This document shows positions 53,424 through 63,318 of a stretch of DNA of 64,000 bases, one piece after another (the stretch's first letter is position 1; every line of letters starts with the position of its first letter). The notes under the pieces are model-generated. The model ran no database searches. It saw only the letters and a program-made list of their open reading frames with translations, and was not told the origin of the DNA. The position numbers and the translations under genes are program-made. Location of the stretch: contig NZ_BBRE01000001.1 of assembly GCF_000975115.1 (NCBI RefSeq), positions 959,322-1,023,321 on the forward strand, read 5' to 3'. The DNA is from Demequina oxidasica. Its GTDB lineage: Bacteria > Actinomycetota > Actinomycetes > Actinomycetales > Demequinaceae.

Positions 53424-53440
53424 CTCAGCAAATCCTCAGC
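53424..53440 (+). promoter_or_regulatory. Tandem CTCAGC direct repeats, candidate response-regulator site
   Basis: CTCAGC occurs at 53424-53429 and 53435-53440, one helical turn (11 bp) apart, as in binding sites for OmpR/PhoB-type regulators. It lies 22 bp upstream of the response-regulator ATG and faces the DUF4956 promoter on the other side. Further CTGAG motifs lie at about 53367 and 53402. Confidence 0.5.
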
Positions 53441-53461
53441 CGACAGTGTGAAACTGGGGTC

Positions 53462-54145
53462 ATGTCACCACGCCACATACTCGTTGTAGACGACGAAGAC
53501 AACCTCCGGACAATGCTCGTTGCAGCCCTCCGCTATGAGGGCTACGAGGTGTCCGCCGCCTCCGACGGGGCCGAGGGACTCAAGGCAGTCCGCGACGGCA
53601 AACCGGACCTCATCGTGCTCGACGTCATGATGCCCAACGTCGACGGCTTCGCGATGTGTAAGCGCCTGCGCGAAGCCGGCGACCGCACGCCCATCATCTT
53701 CCTCACCGCGCGTGACAGTGCCAAGGACAAGGTCGAAGGCCTCACCATTGGCGCCGACGACTACGTGCAGAAGCCTTTCGCGCTCGACGAGCTCGTCGCT
53801 CGCGTCGAGGCCGTGTCACGCCGAGTGGAACGCGAGCCCAGCGCCTCGGACGTCTATAAGGTCGCGGACCTCGAACTCGATGACGTATCTCACCGTGTGT
53901 CCCGTGGCGGCGTCGAGGTGTCGCTGTCACCCACCGAGTACAACCTGCTGCGCTACCTCATGCAGAACGTGGGGCGTGTGATGAGCCGGGGCCAGTTACT
54001 TGAAAATGTCTGGGGCTACGCGCCGGATGACGATGCCGGGGTGGTCGAGACCTACATCGGCTACCTACGGCGCAAGGTCGATCGCGTCGAGCCGACGCTC
54101 ATCCACACCATCCGCGGCGTCGGCTACACGCTGAGGACCTCATGA
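53462..54145 (+). CDS. OmpR/PhoB-family response regulator
   Basis: This 227-aa regulator has a receiver domain (HILVVDDEDNLRTML, phospho-acceptor in DLIVLDVMMPNVDGF, FLTARDSAKDKVEGLTIGADDYVQKPF with the conserved Lys) and an OmpR winged helix (LSPTEYNLLRYLMQNVGRVMSRGQLL, VETYIGYLRRKVD, IRGVGYTLR). The start at ATG 53462 gives a standard N-terminus. Its stop overlaps the kinase start (ATGA). It likely controls the divergent DUF4956-VTC-DUF4353 operon and its own. Confidence 0.95.
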   Translation: MSPRHILVVDDEDNLRTMLVAALRYEGYEVSAASDGAEGLKAVRDGKPDLIVLDVMMPNVDGFAMCKRLREAGDRTPIIFLTARDSAKDKVEGLTIGADDYVQKPFALDELVARVEAVSRRVEREPSASDVYKVADLELDDVSHRVSRGGVEVSLSPTEYNLLRYLMQNVGRVMSRGQLLENVWGYAPDDDAGVVETYIGYLRRKVDRVEPTLIHTIRGVGYTLRTS

Positions 54146-55551
54146 CGTTTCCCGGCACCAGCACACCGGCACGGCTTTCGTTGCGCACCCGTGTGCTGAT
54201 CGGCTTCTCGGCCATCGCCGCCATCGCCGTAGTCGTCGCATTCGTCGTAACCGCGACCACCCACAATTTTCTGGTGCGCCAACTAGACGAGCGTCTTGCC
54301 TCGTTCGCGGGGGCGGCCCCCGTCGGCGGAAACCAGGATCAACGCCCACAGTTGCCCACTGGAGGCCCCGGCGACGAGAACTCGCGTCCCTCCGACGTGC
54401 TGCGCGCCTGGGTTGACCCCTCTGGCGAAGTGACCGTCTTCTTCGCGCCGAACGTGGGCGACGAGGATTCCGGGGCGCCTGTCCTGGACGTCGACGACCT
54501 CCCCGCGCAAGGCAACGCCTACCTCAACGCGCCCTCGACCGCCGGGGGTGACGACTTCCGCGTCTATGCCCGAGCCACCCCGCGCGGCTGGGACATCACG
54601 GCGTTGTCTCTCGCTGACGTGACCTCCGCCACTCAGCGTTTGGTCCTGATCGAGACCATCGGCATTGCCGCCATGCTCGCGGGCCTTGGCCTGGTCGCGT
54701 GGTGGGTCATCCGCCTGGGCATCGCACCCATGCGTCGCATGGTTGACGCCTCCTCCCAAATTGCCGAGGGAGACCTGGACGTGCGCCTCGACGGCGCCGG
54801 AGGCTCGGCGGAGACCGCTCAGCTCGCGGACAGCCTCAACGCCATGATCGGCACCCTGACCGCCTCGCTGGCCGAGCGCGAACGCTCCGAGGCGCGGTTG
54901 CGCGAGTTTGTCGCCGATGCTTCCCACGAGTTGCGTACTCCCATCACCACGATCCTGGGTTACTCCGAGTTGTACCGCCGCGGCGCGCTGAGCAAGAAGG
55001 CCGATGCCACGGACGCCTGGTCTCGCACTGAGGCCGAGGCCGGCCGCATGCGTCGCCTCGTGGAGGACATGCTGGAACTCGCGAAGTACGACGCAGAGCC
55101 AGCTCTCACCCGGGTGGATGTCGACCTCGAGGGGCTTGCTCGCGAGGTGGTGGCTGACGCGTCGACGGCACATCCCGACAACACCTTCCTCCTCGATGCT
55201 TCCGGCAGCGTGCACGCGTCCGGAGATTCGGACAAGCTCCGCCAAGCACTCATCAATGTGGTGGCCAACGCTGCGGAACATGGCGGTAGCAATGTCACGG
55301 TGACAGTGACGGCAATCGATGGCGGCGCCGTACTCGAGGTCTCCGACGACGGGCCCGGCATGGCGCCGTCCGTCGCGGCCCGTGCGACGGAACGGTTTGT
55401 GCGTGGCGACCACTCGCGAACCCGCGCGACCGGCGGAGCCGGCCTCGGACTGGCCATCACCTCGGCGATTGTTGAGGCCCACGGCGGCACCCTCACCGTC
55501 AATTCCGGCAAAGGAAGCGGCACGACGGTGGCAATCCGCCTCCCTCGATAG
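54142..55551 (+). CDS. Sensor histidine kinase, partner of the OmpR-type regulator
   Basis: This 469-aa kinase has a first transmembrane helix (VLIGFSAIAAIAVVVAFVV, about 15-33), an extracytoplasmic sensor of about 120 residues, a second helix (IGIAAMLAGLGLVAWWVI, about 173-190), a HAMP domain, the H box FVADASHELRTPITTILGYS and the ATPase boxes ALINVVANAAEHG (N), VSDDGPGM (G1) and GGAGLGLAI (G2). All residues needed for autophosphorylation are present. It is translationally coupled to the response regulator gene. Confidence 0.95.
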   Translation: MTFPGTSTPARLSLRTRVLIGFSAIAAIAVVVAFVVTATTHNFLVRQLDERLASFAGAAPVGGNQDQRPQLPTGGPGDENSRPSDVLRAWVDPSGEVTVFFAPNVGDEDSGAPVLDVDDLPAQGNAYLNAPSTAGGDDFRVYARATPRGWDITALSLADVTSATQRLVLIETIGIAAMLAGLGLVAWWVIRLGIAPMRRMVDASSQIAEGDLDVRLDGAGGSAETAQLADSLNAMIGTLTASLAERERSEARLREFVADASHELRTPITTILGYSELYRRGALSKKADATDAWSRTEAEAGRMRRLVEDMLELAKYDAEPALTRVDVDLEGLAREVVADASTAHPDNTFLLDASGSVHASGDSDKLRQALINVVANAAEHGGSNVTVTVTAIDGGAVLEVSDDGPGMAPSVAARATERFVRGDHSRTRATGGAGLGLAITSAIVEAHGGTLTVNSGKGSGTTVAIRLPR

Positions 55552-55593
55552 GGAAGGTCTCGTGGCGGGGTGAGGAACAGCCACTTCGAACCG

Positions 55594-55669
55594 TTCCTGA
55601 CGCCCATGCGCACTTGGCCGTGCGCGACGAGGTGGACACGCCGGTGTTCGGCCCGCCTCGCGTCAGGAA
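55594..55669. repeat. 76-bp palindromic element with nested hairpin
   Basis: TTCCTGACGC (55594-55603) and GCGTCAGGAA (55660-55669) are inverted copies enclosing a second stem GCGCAC/GTGCGC (55608-55613, 55620-55625). It occupies the gap between the kinase gene and the convergent tetR gene, where it may serve as a terminator or be a short repetitive element. The 160-bp gap holds nothing else recognisable. Confidence 0.55.
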
Positions 55670-55711
55670 TAGTACGCAGCGCCATCGCTCAAGGCGTAGT
55701 ACTGAAAGGGG

Positions 55712-56341
55712 CTATTCGCCCGACGGCCGCCAGTACATTTCTAGGATGCCGTCTGTCTGGGCCCCGGTGCAGTAGTTGAAGAGCTCCGCGGCATCGGGCT
55801 GCTCGTCCAGCACGTCAGGGATGCGCATCGCGAGGAGCGTGTTCACGAGCATTCCTTGCGCCATGAACTTGGTCGCCTCGCCTGGGCCCATCCCTGCATC
55901 GTCGCGCGCCATCCGATAGATGCGTAGGAAGCACTCCCGCGAGCTAGGGCCAAAGGTCGGGTCATGGCCCATCGTGAAGAGGTGCATCAACACCAACAGA
56001 ATTCCACGATCCGCTACCAGTTGTGCGTAAACCTTACCCAGGATGGCTTGCTTCTCAGGCGCCGTCTCATCGCCATCGAACTCGGCAATTGCCGCTCCGA
56101 ATCCCGCGGCGACCCGATCCGCAGCGCGCTTGGCGACCTCGACGAACAACTGCTCTTTGGAACCGAACATGCGCACCACGTAGGCCTGCGAGATACCCGC
56201 TTGCTTCGCCACGGCATCGGTCGTTCCGCCGGCGTAACCCCGCTCGGCGAACACCACCGAGGCGGCCTGCAGAATCTGTTCGCGCCGGTCCTCGCTACTG
56301 AGCCGCGTGGGTGCGTTCGCAGAGTTCTTGGCCATGTCCAT
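55712..56341 (-). CDS. TetR-family repressor of the adjacent MFS exporter
   Basis: This 209-aa repressor has the N-terminal helix-turn-helix REQILQAASVVFAERGYAGGTTDAVAKQAGISQAYVVRMFGSKEQLF and a helical ligand domain ending in QTDGILEMYWRPSGE. It diverges from an MFS drug exporter gene. The intervening region has two 16-bp dyads of the form GTnATnA-N2-TnATTAC, the expected operators. The inducer is probably the exporter's substrate. Confidence 0.9.
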   Translation of the reverse strand: MDMAKNSANAPTRLSSEDRREQILQAASVVFAERGYAGGTTDAVAKQAGISQAYVVRMFGSKEQLFVEVAKRAADRVAAGFGAAIAEFDGDETAPEKQAILGKVYAQLVADRGILLVLMHLFTMGHDPTFGPSSRECFLRIYRMARDDAGMGPGEATKFMAQGMLVNTLLAMRIPDVLDEQPDAAELFNYCTGAQTDGILEMYWRPSGE

Positions 56342-56349
56342 GTTGACAG

Positions 56350-56398
56350 GTTATCAAGTTATTACTACGGTGATCATTAGTTGTAATCAACTGATTAC
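56350..56398. promoter_or_regulatory. Divergent tetR/MFS promoter with two operator dyads
   Basis: GTAATCA-AC-TGATTAC (56383-56398) has two perfect 7-bp arms. GTTATCA-AG-TTATTAC (56350-56365) is a weaker copy. TTGACA (56343-56348) lies just upstream as a possible -35 box for the exporter gene, so the first dyad would fall in the spacer. This is typical of autoregulated TetR-exporter pairs. Confidence 0.7.
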
Positions 56399-56478
56399 CA
56401 CCGCGAGGGTTGATCGACCATCGCGTCGGCCCCCTCGGGTTGATACTCAGACAGCTGGATAGTCACAAAGGATCAAGA

Positions 56479-57942
56479 ATGAGTCCCACCTCCCGCAAGC
56501 CTCTGGGCCTGATCATCGTTGCGGCCTCGCTGCCGATGTTCATGGCCACGCTCGACAACCTCGTCGTCACCAACGCTCTCCCCGTCATCAAGCAGGACAT
56601 CGACGCCAGCATCGAGCAACTCCAGTGGGTCATCAACGCCTACTCGCTGTCGTTCGCGAGCATGATCCTGATGGCCGTCGCCCTCGGCGACCGCTTTGGC
56701 CGTCGCCGCGTCTTCGTGGCGGGAATCGCGCTGTTCTCCGTAGCATCGGCATTGTGCGCGCTCGCCACCACCCCTGAACTACTGATCGCGGCTCGCGCAC
56801 TCCAGGGTGCCGGAGGCGCCGCAGTGATGCCCCTGTCACTCGCCCTCCTTGCCGGCGCAGTTCCGGCCGCCAAGCGCAACCTTGCAATCGGCATCTGGGG
56901 CGGCGTGGCCGGACTCGGGGTCGCACTTGGCCCGCTGATCGGGGGCGCGGTGGTCGAGGGTCTCACCTGGCACGCCATCTTCTGGCTCAACGTGCCGATC
57001 GGCATCCTTGCCATTCCGTTCGCCTACTGGGCCCTCGAAGAGAGCAAGGGGCGGCTCGGGGCCGATGGGCGTCGCCAGCGCATTGACGTCGTGGGAATGT
57101 TGCTCGCGGGCGTCGGAGTGTTCGGGGTAGTGTTCGGGATTGTTCGCGGCAACGACGCAGGATGGACTAGCCCTCAGGTACTCGCCGGACTGGTCGGCGG
57201 CGCCATACTGCTCATCGCCTTTGTCGCCTTCGAGTCGCGCACCCGCGATCCGCTTTTGCCCCTCGCACTGTTCCGCGACCGCAGTTTCTCTGCGGCAAAT
57301 GGCGTGGGCCTCACGTTCAGCATCGGCATCTTTGGTGCGGTCTTTATCCTGATCCAGTTCATGCAGGTGGTGCAGGGCAAGTCGCCGCTCGAGGCGGGAG
57401 TAATGACCATGCCGTGGACCCTCATGCCGCTGATTGTTGCTCCGCTGAGCGGAATCATCGCACCGCGAGTGGGCACCCGCATCCTCATTGTCGCCGGCAC
57501 CGCCTTCCAAGCCGCCGGCCTGGCCTGGCTCGCGGTCGTCATGAGTCCGGACGTCGCGTACTCGACAATGGTGCCCGGCTTTGTACTCGCCGGAATCGGA
57601 ATGGGGCTGGTGTTCGCGCCATCGTCAACGGCAGTGCTCGCCAATATGCGAGGCGAGGACCAGGCCAAGGCATCCGGAACCAACTCCACGATCCGCGAGG
57701 TTGGAGTGGCGCTAGGCATCGCAATTCTGGCCGCGGTCTTCACCGGTGCGGGCGGCGAGTTCACGCCCACGGGCTACACCGATGCCGCGATCCCCGCGAT
57801 ATGGGTGGGGGCAGGCTTCCTGGTCCTCGCCACACTCATTGGGCTGATGTTGCCGGAGGGCAAGGGCAATCCAAATGCCGACGCCGATCCCCTCGAGGAC
57901 ACGCACGCCGCGCCTCGGGTACTAGAGGGCACCCCCGCCTAG
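56479..57942 (+). CDS. MFS drug exporter, DHA2 (14-TM) type
   Basis: This 487-aa polytopic protein has MFMATLDNLVVTNALPVI in helix 1, GDRFGRRRVFVAGI in loop 2-3 (motif A), and GVAGLGVALGPLIGGAVV in helix 5 (motif C), all marks of a DHA2 proton-coupled exporter. ATG 56479 has AAAGGA upstream and gives the usual short N-terminus. It is the likely target of the divergent TetR repressor. The ligand is unknown. An 86-bp palindromic element lies 4 bp after its stop. Confidence 0.92.
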   Translation: MSPTSRKPLGLIIVAASLPMFMATLDNLVVTNALPVIKQDIDASIEQLQWVINAYSLSFASMILMAVALGDRFGRRRVFVAGIALFSVASALCALATTPELLIAARALQGAGGAAVMPLSLALLAGAVPAAKRNLAIGIWGGVAGLGVALGPLIGGAVVEGLTWHAIFWLNVPIGILAIPFAYWALEESKGRLGADGRRQRIDVVGMLLAGVGVFGVVFGIVRGNDAGWTSPQVLAGLVGGAILLIAFVAFESRTRDPLLPLALFRDRSFSAANGVGLTFSIGIFGAVFILIQFMQVVQGKSPLEAGVMTMPWTLMPLIVAPLSGIIAPRVGTRILIVAGTAFQAAGLAWLAVVMSPDVAYSTMVPGFVLAGIGMGLVFAPSSTAVLANMRGEDQAKASGTNSTIREVGVALGIAILAAVFTGAGGEFTPTGYTDAAIPAIWVGAGFLVLATLIGLMLPEGKGNPNADADPLEDTHAAPRVLEGTPA

Positions 57943-57946
57943 CCCT

Positions 57947-58032
57947 CTACGTCCGCACCCTAGATCGCACACTCTCCCCGCCGCGTGTGCGGGGCTTGGG
58001 TTTGCAAGTTCCGATTGAGGGTGCGGGCGTTG
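57947..58032. repeat. 86-bp palindromic element, intergenic copy A
   Basis: Outer arms CTACGTCCGCACCCTAGATCG (57947-57967) and its inverse ending at 58032 (CGATTGAGGGTGCGGGCG, then TTG) are complementary at about 17 of 21 positions. A nested hairpin CCCCGC/GCGGGG lies within. It fills the gap between the MFS gene and a convergent racemase gene, where it may also act as a terminator. Confidence 0.75.
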
Positions 58033-58055
58033 CTGGAGGTCTGGGGTCGAACGCG

Positions 58056-59147
58056 CTATCGCTTGGAGGTGGGGCGCTCTGCCGGGATTGCGGCAATGAC
58101 GCGTTCGGCCACGAACGGTGATGTCATTGCCCTCAGCAGGCACGAGTAGTCCACGCCAAAGCGGATCTCGGTACCCGCGACCATGCGGGCGGGAGTCTCG
58201 AGCACAAGGTGATCGCTGCTGGCGGCCAGCACCGTGATGCCGGCCGGAGGAACCAGGCCGCGGGCGTCGACATCCTGTTCGCCCAGGGAGACGATGGTTT
58301 GGATAATGGTGCCGCGTTCCCGAGGAGTCGTCACGGCGCCGAGCGCGGGATGGCCCGCCGTTCCCCATGACGAAGACGGCTTCTCGATTGACTCGATGAC
58401 TGCGCCGACCACGATGAAGGCATCGCTATGGAGGCCCTCGATGGGGGTGCGGGTGAGCGGGTCGGCGCCGAGCAAGATGGCCTCACCAAGGCGCAGGTCG
58501 TTGACCCGTCCCACCTGGCCACGGCCGAGCGCCCAGTTGAGGTTCGCCGAGTTTCCACCCGTGACCATCAGGTCGGGGATTCCGAGCTTGCCGGACAGTA
58601 GCCCAGCGATGCCGGACAGTTCTTGCATCTGGTCATCGCCAGGAATCACACCGCTGCGGCACGCGAGGTTGGTGCCAATGCCGGCCAGTTTGAGGTGGCG
58701 GGTGCGCGAGATGATGCGGGCGAGGTTGAGCACGTCGCTCGCCAGCACACCCTCGCGCAGGTCACCCAGTTCGACCATAAGAACGATGCCGTGGTCCGAG
58801 CCTCGCTTGCCAGCGGCGGCCGAAAGCGCGTAGGCGACGTCGAGGTCGCTCACCAAGCTGGACTGTGCAACGGCGACCGCGCGGTCTGCCCACGCGGGGT
58901 CGGGGGCGCGCAGCAGCATCATAGGAGCGCGAATGCCCGCCTCCTTGAGTGCCTCGAGGTTGTCGACCCGCGAGTCGCCCAGACGCGTCACTCCGCCACG
59001 CAGCATTGCCCGGGCGACATCCGGGGAGCCAAGAGTTGCCTTGGTGACGCCAGTCACCTGGATTCCTCGGCTGCCCAGTCGGTCAACCAGAGAGCGGGTG
59101 TTCTGTTCGACCTTGCCCAGGTCGATCTCGATGCGGGGCGCGATCAT
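58056..59147 (-). CDS. Alanine/ornithine racemase-family PLP enzyme
   Basis: This 363-aa fold-type III PLP enzyme begins APRIEIDLGKVEQNTRSLVDRL and has VTGVTKATLGSPDVARAM (the PLP Lys within VTKA), GIVLMVELGDLREGVL, MVTGGNSANLNWAL and LRLGEAILLGADPLTRTPI. This resembles the ornithine/alanine racemase (Orr) group rather than cell-wall Alr. It overlaps the upstream DUF1611 gene by 4 bp, forming a two-gene operon likely devoted to D-amino acid metabolism. Confidence 0.88.
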   Translation of the reverse strand: MIAPRIEIDLGKVEQNTRSLVDRLGSRGIQVTGVTKATLGSPDVARAMLRGGVTRLGDSRVDNLEALKEAGIRAPMMLLRAPDPAWADRAVAVAQSSLVSDLDVAYALSAAAGKRGSDHGIVLMVELGDLREGVLASDVLNLARIISRTRHLKLAGIGTNLACRSGVIPGDDQMQELSGIAGLLSGKLGIPDLMVTGGNSANLNWALGRGQVGRVNDLRLGEAILLGADPLTRTPIEGLHSDAFIVVGAVIESIEKPSSSWGTAGHPALGAVTTPRERGTIIQTIVSLGEQDVDARGLVPPAGITVLAASSDHLVLETPARMVAGTEIRFGVDYSCLLRAMTSPFVAERVIAAIPAERPTSKR

Positions 59148-60268
59148 ACGACGACTCGGTCCCCGCGCATCAGCAGGGCCGGGAAGGCGTCAGTGACCAT
59201 CGTCACGAGGGCTTCCGGCGATCCCCACAGCGCGTCAGTGGCGGGGATTCCGAGCTCGACCTCGTACCCGGCAGCGGCTGCCGTGACCTCTGCATCGGTC
59301 ATGTTCTCGTGATTGATGGTCAGTCCTATGACTCGTGTCTTTCCAAACAACTCGATGAGCGCGATCTCCGATGCTGGCGTTGGCATAGGACGGTCCGGAT
59401 AGTCACTCAGTACCCGGCGCGCTGGCGCGTGTTGCATCACCACGGCATGCGGCCTGCTCGCGCGCAAGACCACGGTTGAGCTCAGGTATGCCGGGTGACT
59501 CAAGGCTCCCTGACCCTCCACCACGATCACCTCAGGGTGTTCGCCATCCCAGGCGGAGACCACCGCTCCCTCTAGTTCGCCCACCCCAAACTGCGCGGGA
59601 ATCGCGTCGAGCGCGACTCCGTAGGCAGCGCCCTGGATGAGGCCGGTCTGGCCCGTGCCCACCATCACTGCACGGATGCCAGCGTCATTAAGGGCCTTGG
59701 TCAGGATCGTTGAGGTGGTGCGCTTGCCAATCGCGCCGTCGGTGCCGAGCACCGCGATACGCACGCATTCGACCCGGTCGATCGCGCCCGTAAACATGCG
59801 CAGGTGCTTGGTGGGGCGCGGGCGGCGGACGTCGTGCAAGGTGACACCCATGGTGCGTGCAGCATCGGCGATCTCTACGTCGTCCTCGAGGAACTCGTGC
59901 AAACCGGAGACGATGTCCATGCCTGCTGCGATCGCGCCGAGCACAACGGAGCGGTCCGCGAGCGTCATCAGTCCGGATAGCGGCGCGAGGCCAAAGATCA
60001 GCATGTCCGGGCGAATGAGGACGGCCTGCGGCCAGGCGTCGAGTGACGCGATGATGGGGATTCCCGAGGGAACGTCGTCGAGTACCAGACCCGCGTCCTG
60101 TCCGGCCAGAGTGCTGTCGATCACCGCGACGATTCGGTAGCGCTCGCTCGCGCGCACGAGGCCGTTAGCCGTCTTACCATCGATGCGGGCGAATTGACCC
60201 TCGCAGTAGACCACCGCGGCGGGACGAAGGTCGGCAGGCAGGGTCGAATGAATAGGGGCGGGGTGCAT
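59144..60268 (-). CDS. DUF1611-family protein (DgcN-like)
   Basis: This 374-aa protein has an N-terminal Rossmann-like part (YRIVAVIDSTLAGQDAGLVLDD, GIPIIASL) and a C-terminal P-loop-like domain with VAVLGTDGAIGKRTTSTILTKAL (written IAVLGTDGAIGKRT), VMVGTGQTGLIQGAAYGVALDA and VIVVEGQGALSHPAY. This is DUF1611, whose DgcN members act in D-amino acid use with a racemase-like or DgcA partner. Here the partner is an Orr-type PLP racemase. ATG 60268 follows GAGGA by six bases; longer frames are not supported. Confidence 0.85.
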   Translation of the reverse strand: MHPAPIHSTLPADLRPAAVVYCEGQFARIDGKTANGLVRASERYRIVAVIDSTLAGQDAGLVLDDVPSGIPIIASLDAWPQAVLIRPDMLIFGLAPLSGLMTLADRSVVLGAIAAGMDIVSGLHEFLEDDVEIADAARTMGVTLHDVRRPRPTKHLRMFTGAIDRVECVRIAVLGTDGAIGKRTTSTILTKALNDAGIRAVMVGTGQTGLIQGAAYGVALDAIPAQFGVGELEGAVVSAWDGEHPEVIVVEGQGALSHPAYLSSTVVLRASRPHAVVMQHAPARRVLSDYPDRPMPTPASEIALIELFGKTRVIGLTINHENMTDAEVTAAAAGYEVELGIPATDALWGSPEALVTMVTDAFPALLMRGDRVVV

Positions 60269-60416
60269 GAAGCGTCCTCGAGATAGCTCAGAGGAGGCGA
60301 CGGAATCGTTCCGACTTCGTGGCCGGTTCAACGAGAGGTCCCCGCTAAGGGTGTGGGTGTTGCCCTCACTGTACGCCCAGTCGCGCCTGCGGGTTTGCCC
60401 GCGCGAATGTACCAGG

Positions 60417-60989
60417 CTAGAAGCCGTCCAGGAACTCCGCGATTCGCTCAAAGGTAAGTTCGGACGCTTGTTCGTCGTAGTCGTCGTAGTTCGCGAACGC
60501 ATACAAATGCGTCTCTCCCGGATACGTGAACTCGTCGATGGCGCCGGCCGGTGCGAGTGCTCGCAGTGCGGCGACCTCGTCCTGCTCCAGCCACTCGTCA
60601 TCACCCATGTAGTGCAGTTGCATTCGCAGGCGCGCAGGCCAGGTGGCGATGCCGAACCACGCCGGAGACATGGCGCCATGCAGCACGACGGCCGCCACAG
60701 CATCGGGCTCCTGTAGGGCAAGAATCTGAGCGATCCCCCCGCCAAAGGAGAAGCCGATGTAGACGCGCGGCCCCTCGACGTCGGCCGTGAGCTCGCGAGC
60801 CTTCTCCACGTGGCCGACCATGCCAAGGGAGTCGACCCGCTCCACACCCGCGTCAATAGTGTCAAACGTGTCACCGTCGAACAGGTCCGGCACGATCACC
60901 TCGTGGCCCTGGCCACGCAGCCCGTCCGCCCAGTCGCTCACGTCTTCAGTAAGGCCTAGCGCGGAATGCAACAACACCACTTGAGTCAT
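60417..60989 (-). CDS. Dienelactone hydrolase-family alpha/beta hydrolase
   Basis: This 190-aa hydrolase shows VVLLHSALGLTEDVSDWADGL at the start, a nucleophile elbow YIGFSFGGGIAQIL (here G-F-S-F-G-G with Ser), and a C-terminal His in YPGETHLYAF. The Ser-Asp-His triad is therefore complete with an unusual Ser nucleophile instead of the Cys of classic dienelactone hydrolases. The substrate is unknown. It is monocistronic with a 72-bp gap to the TfoX gene. Confidence 0.87.
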   Translation of the reverse strand: MTQVVLLHSALGLTEDVSDWADGLRGQGHEVIVPDLFDGDTFDTIDAGVERVDSLGMVGHVEKARELTADVEGPRVYIGFSFGGGIAQILALQEPDAVAAVVLHGAMSPAWFGIATWPARLRMQLHYMGDDEWLEQDEVAALRALAPAGAIDEFTYPGETHLYAFANYDDYDEQASELTFERIAEFLDGF

Positions 60990-61061
60990 GAACGCCTCCT
61001 AGCCGGAACTATCTCGATACTAGGTCGGCGCATGAATGCTCGCCAGGTTTACGCTGAACGC

Positions 61062-61385
61062 ATGAGCACTTCTCCGGAGACCATCGCGTACCTCCTTGAG
61101 CAACTCGAGCCACTGGAAGCGAGCGCCAAGCCGATGTTCGGCGAGTATTGCCTCTACTTCGACGACAAAGTGGTGGGCTTTGTCTGCGACGACACGATGC
61201 TGTTCAGCCCCACCACGGCGTCGGACGGACTGCCCGAGGCGGAGGCCTATCCGGGCTCCAAGATGTACCGAGTCGTGGACGCCGATCTCCTCGAGGACTC
61301 GCAGCGCCTACGCGACTTGGTGACCGCCACCGCCGCCCTGCGCCCGGCACGCAAGCCAAGGGCTAAGCGCCCGGCAAAGTCCTAG
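61062..61385 (+). CDS. TfoX N-terminal-domain protein
   Basis: This 107-aa protein has the TfoX_N fold: TIAYLLEQLEPLEASAKPMFGEYCLYFDDKVVGFVCDDTMLF and YPGSKMYRVVDADLLEDSQRL. It ends with a basic tail (ARKPRAKRPAKS). In proteobacteria TfoX controls competence; stand-alone N-domains in actinobacteria have no known role. ATG 61062 is chosen as the homology start; an in-frame ATG at 61032 would add ten residues. Neither has a strong Shine-Dalgarno. Confidence 0.83.
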   Translation: MSTSPETIAYLLEQLEPLEASAKPMFGEYCLYFDDKVVGFVCDDTMLFSPTTASDGLPEAEAYPGSKMYRVVDADLLEDSQRLRDLVTATAALRPARKPRAKRPAKS

Positions 61386-61405
61386 TCACGTCGCAAAGGT
61401 AGCGA

Positions 61406-63079
<1,674 letters not shown>

Positions 63080-63090
63080 ATGGACGCATG

Positions 63091-63169
63091 GCCAGACATC
63101 GTGTCTGGCGACCTTAGATCTTCAACGGGGGCTCCTGGAGCTCGGGGACTTTCCAGAATCAATTCTGGA
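63091..63169 (-). promoter_or_regulatory. Two perfect hairpins in the leader of the ABC-F gene
   Basis: GCCAGACA/TGTCTGGC (63091-63109, TCG loop) ends 12 bp before the ABC-F ATG, and TCCAGAATCAATTCTGGA (63152-63169, 8-bp arms) lies 45 bp further upstream. ABC-F resistance genes are often controlled by leader attenuation. No clear T-tract or leader peptide was found here. Confidence 0.5.
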
Positions 63170-63196
63170 TCAACCGCTGCAAAAGCACAAGACCCC

Positions 63197-63282
63197 CTAC
63201 GTCCGCTCCCTAAATTGGCCGGCTGTGAGAGTGCTTCAGCACAAACCGCGATCAACAGTGCCGATTTAGGGTGCGGACGTAG
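63197..63282. repeat. 86-bp palindromic element, intergenic copy B
   Basis: Arms 63197-63219 and 63260-63282 are complementary at 21 of 23 positions (CTACGTCCGCTCCCTAAATT against its partner). A nested stem GTGCT/AGCAC lies inside. It has the same total length as copy A (57947-58032) and as the copy in ada-alkA (48590-48675). It lies between the divergent ABC-F and antiporter genes. Confidence 0.8.
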
Positions 63283-63318
63283 CGCGCCGTTCGGGTCGCC
63301 ACTGCCTAGACTCACCTC

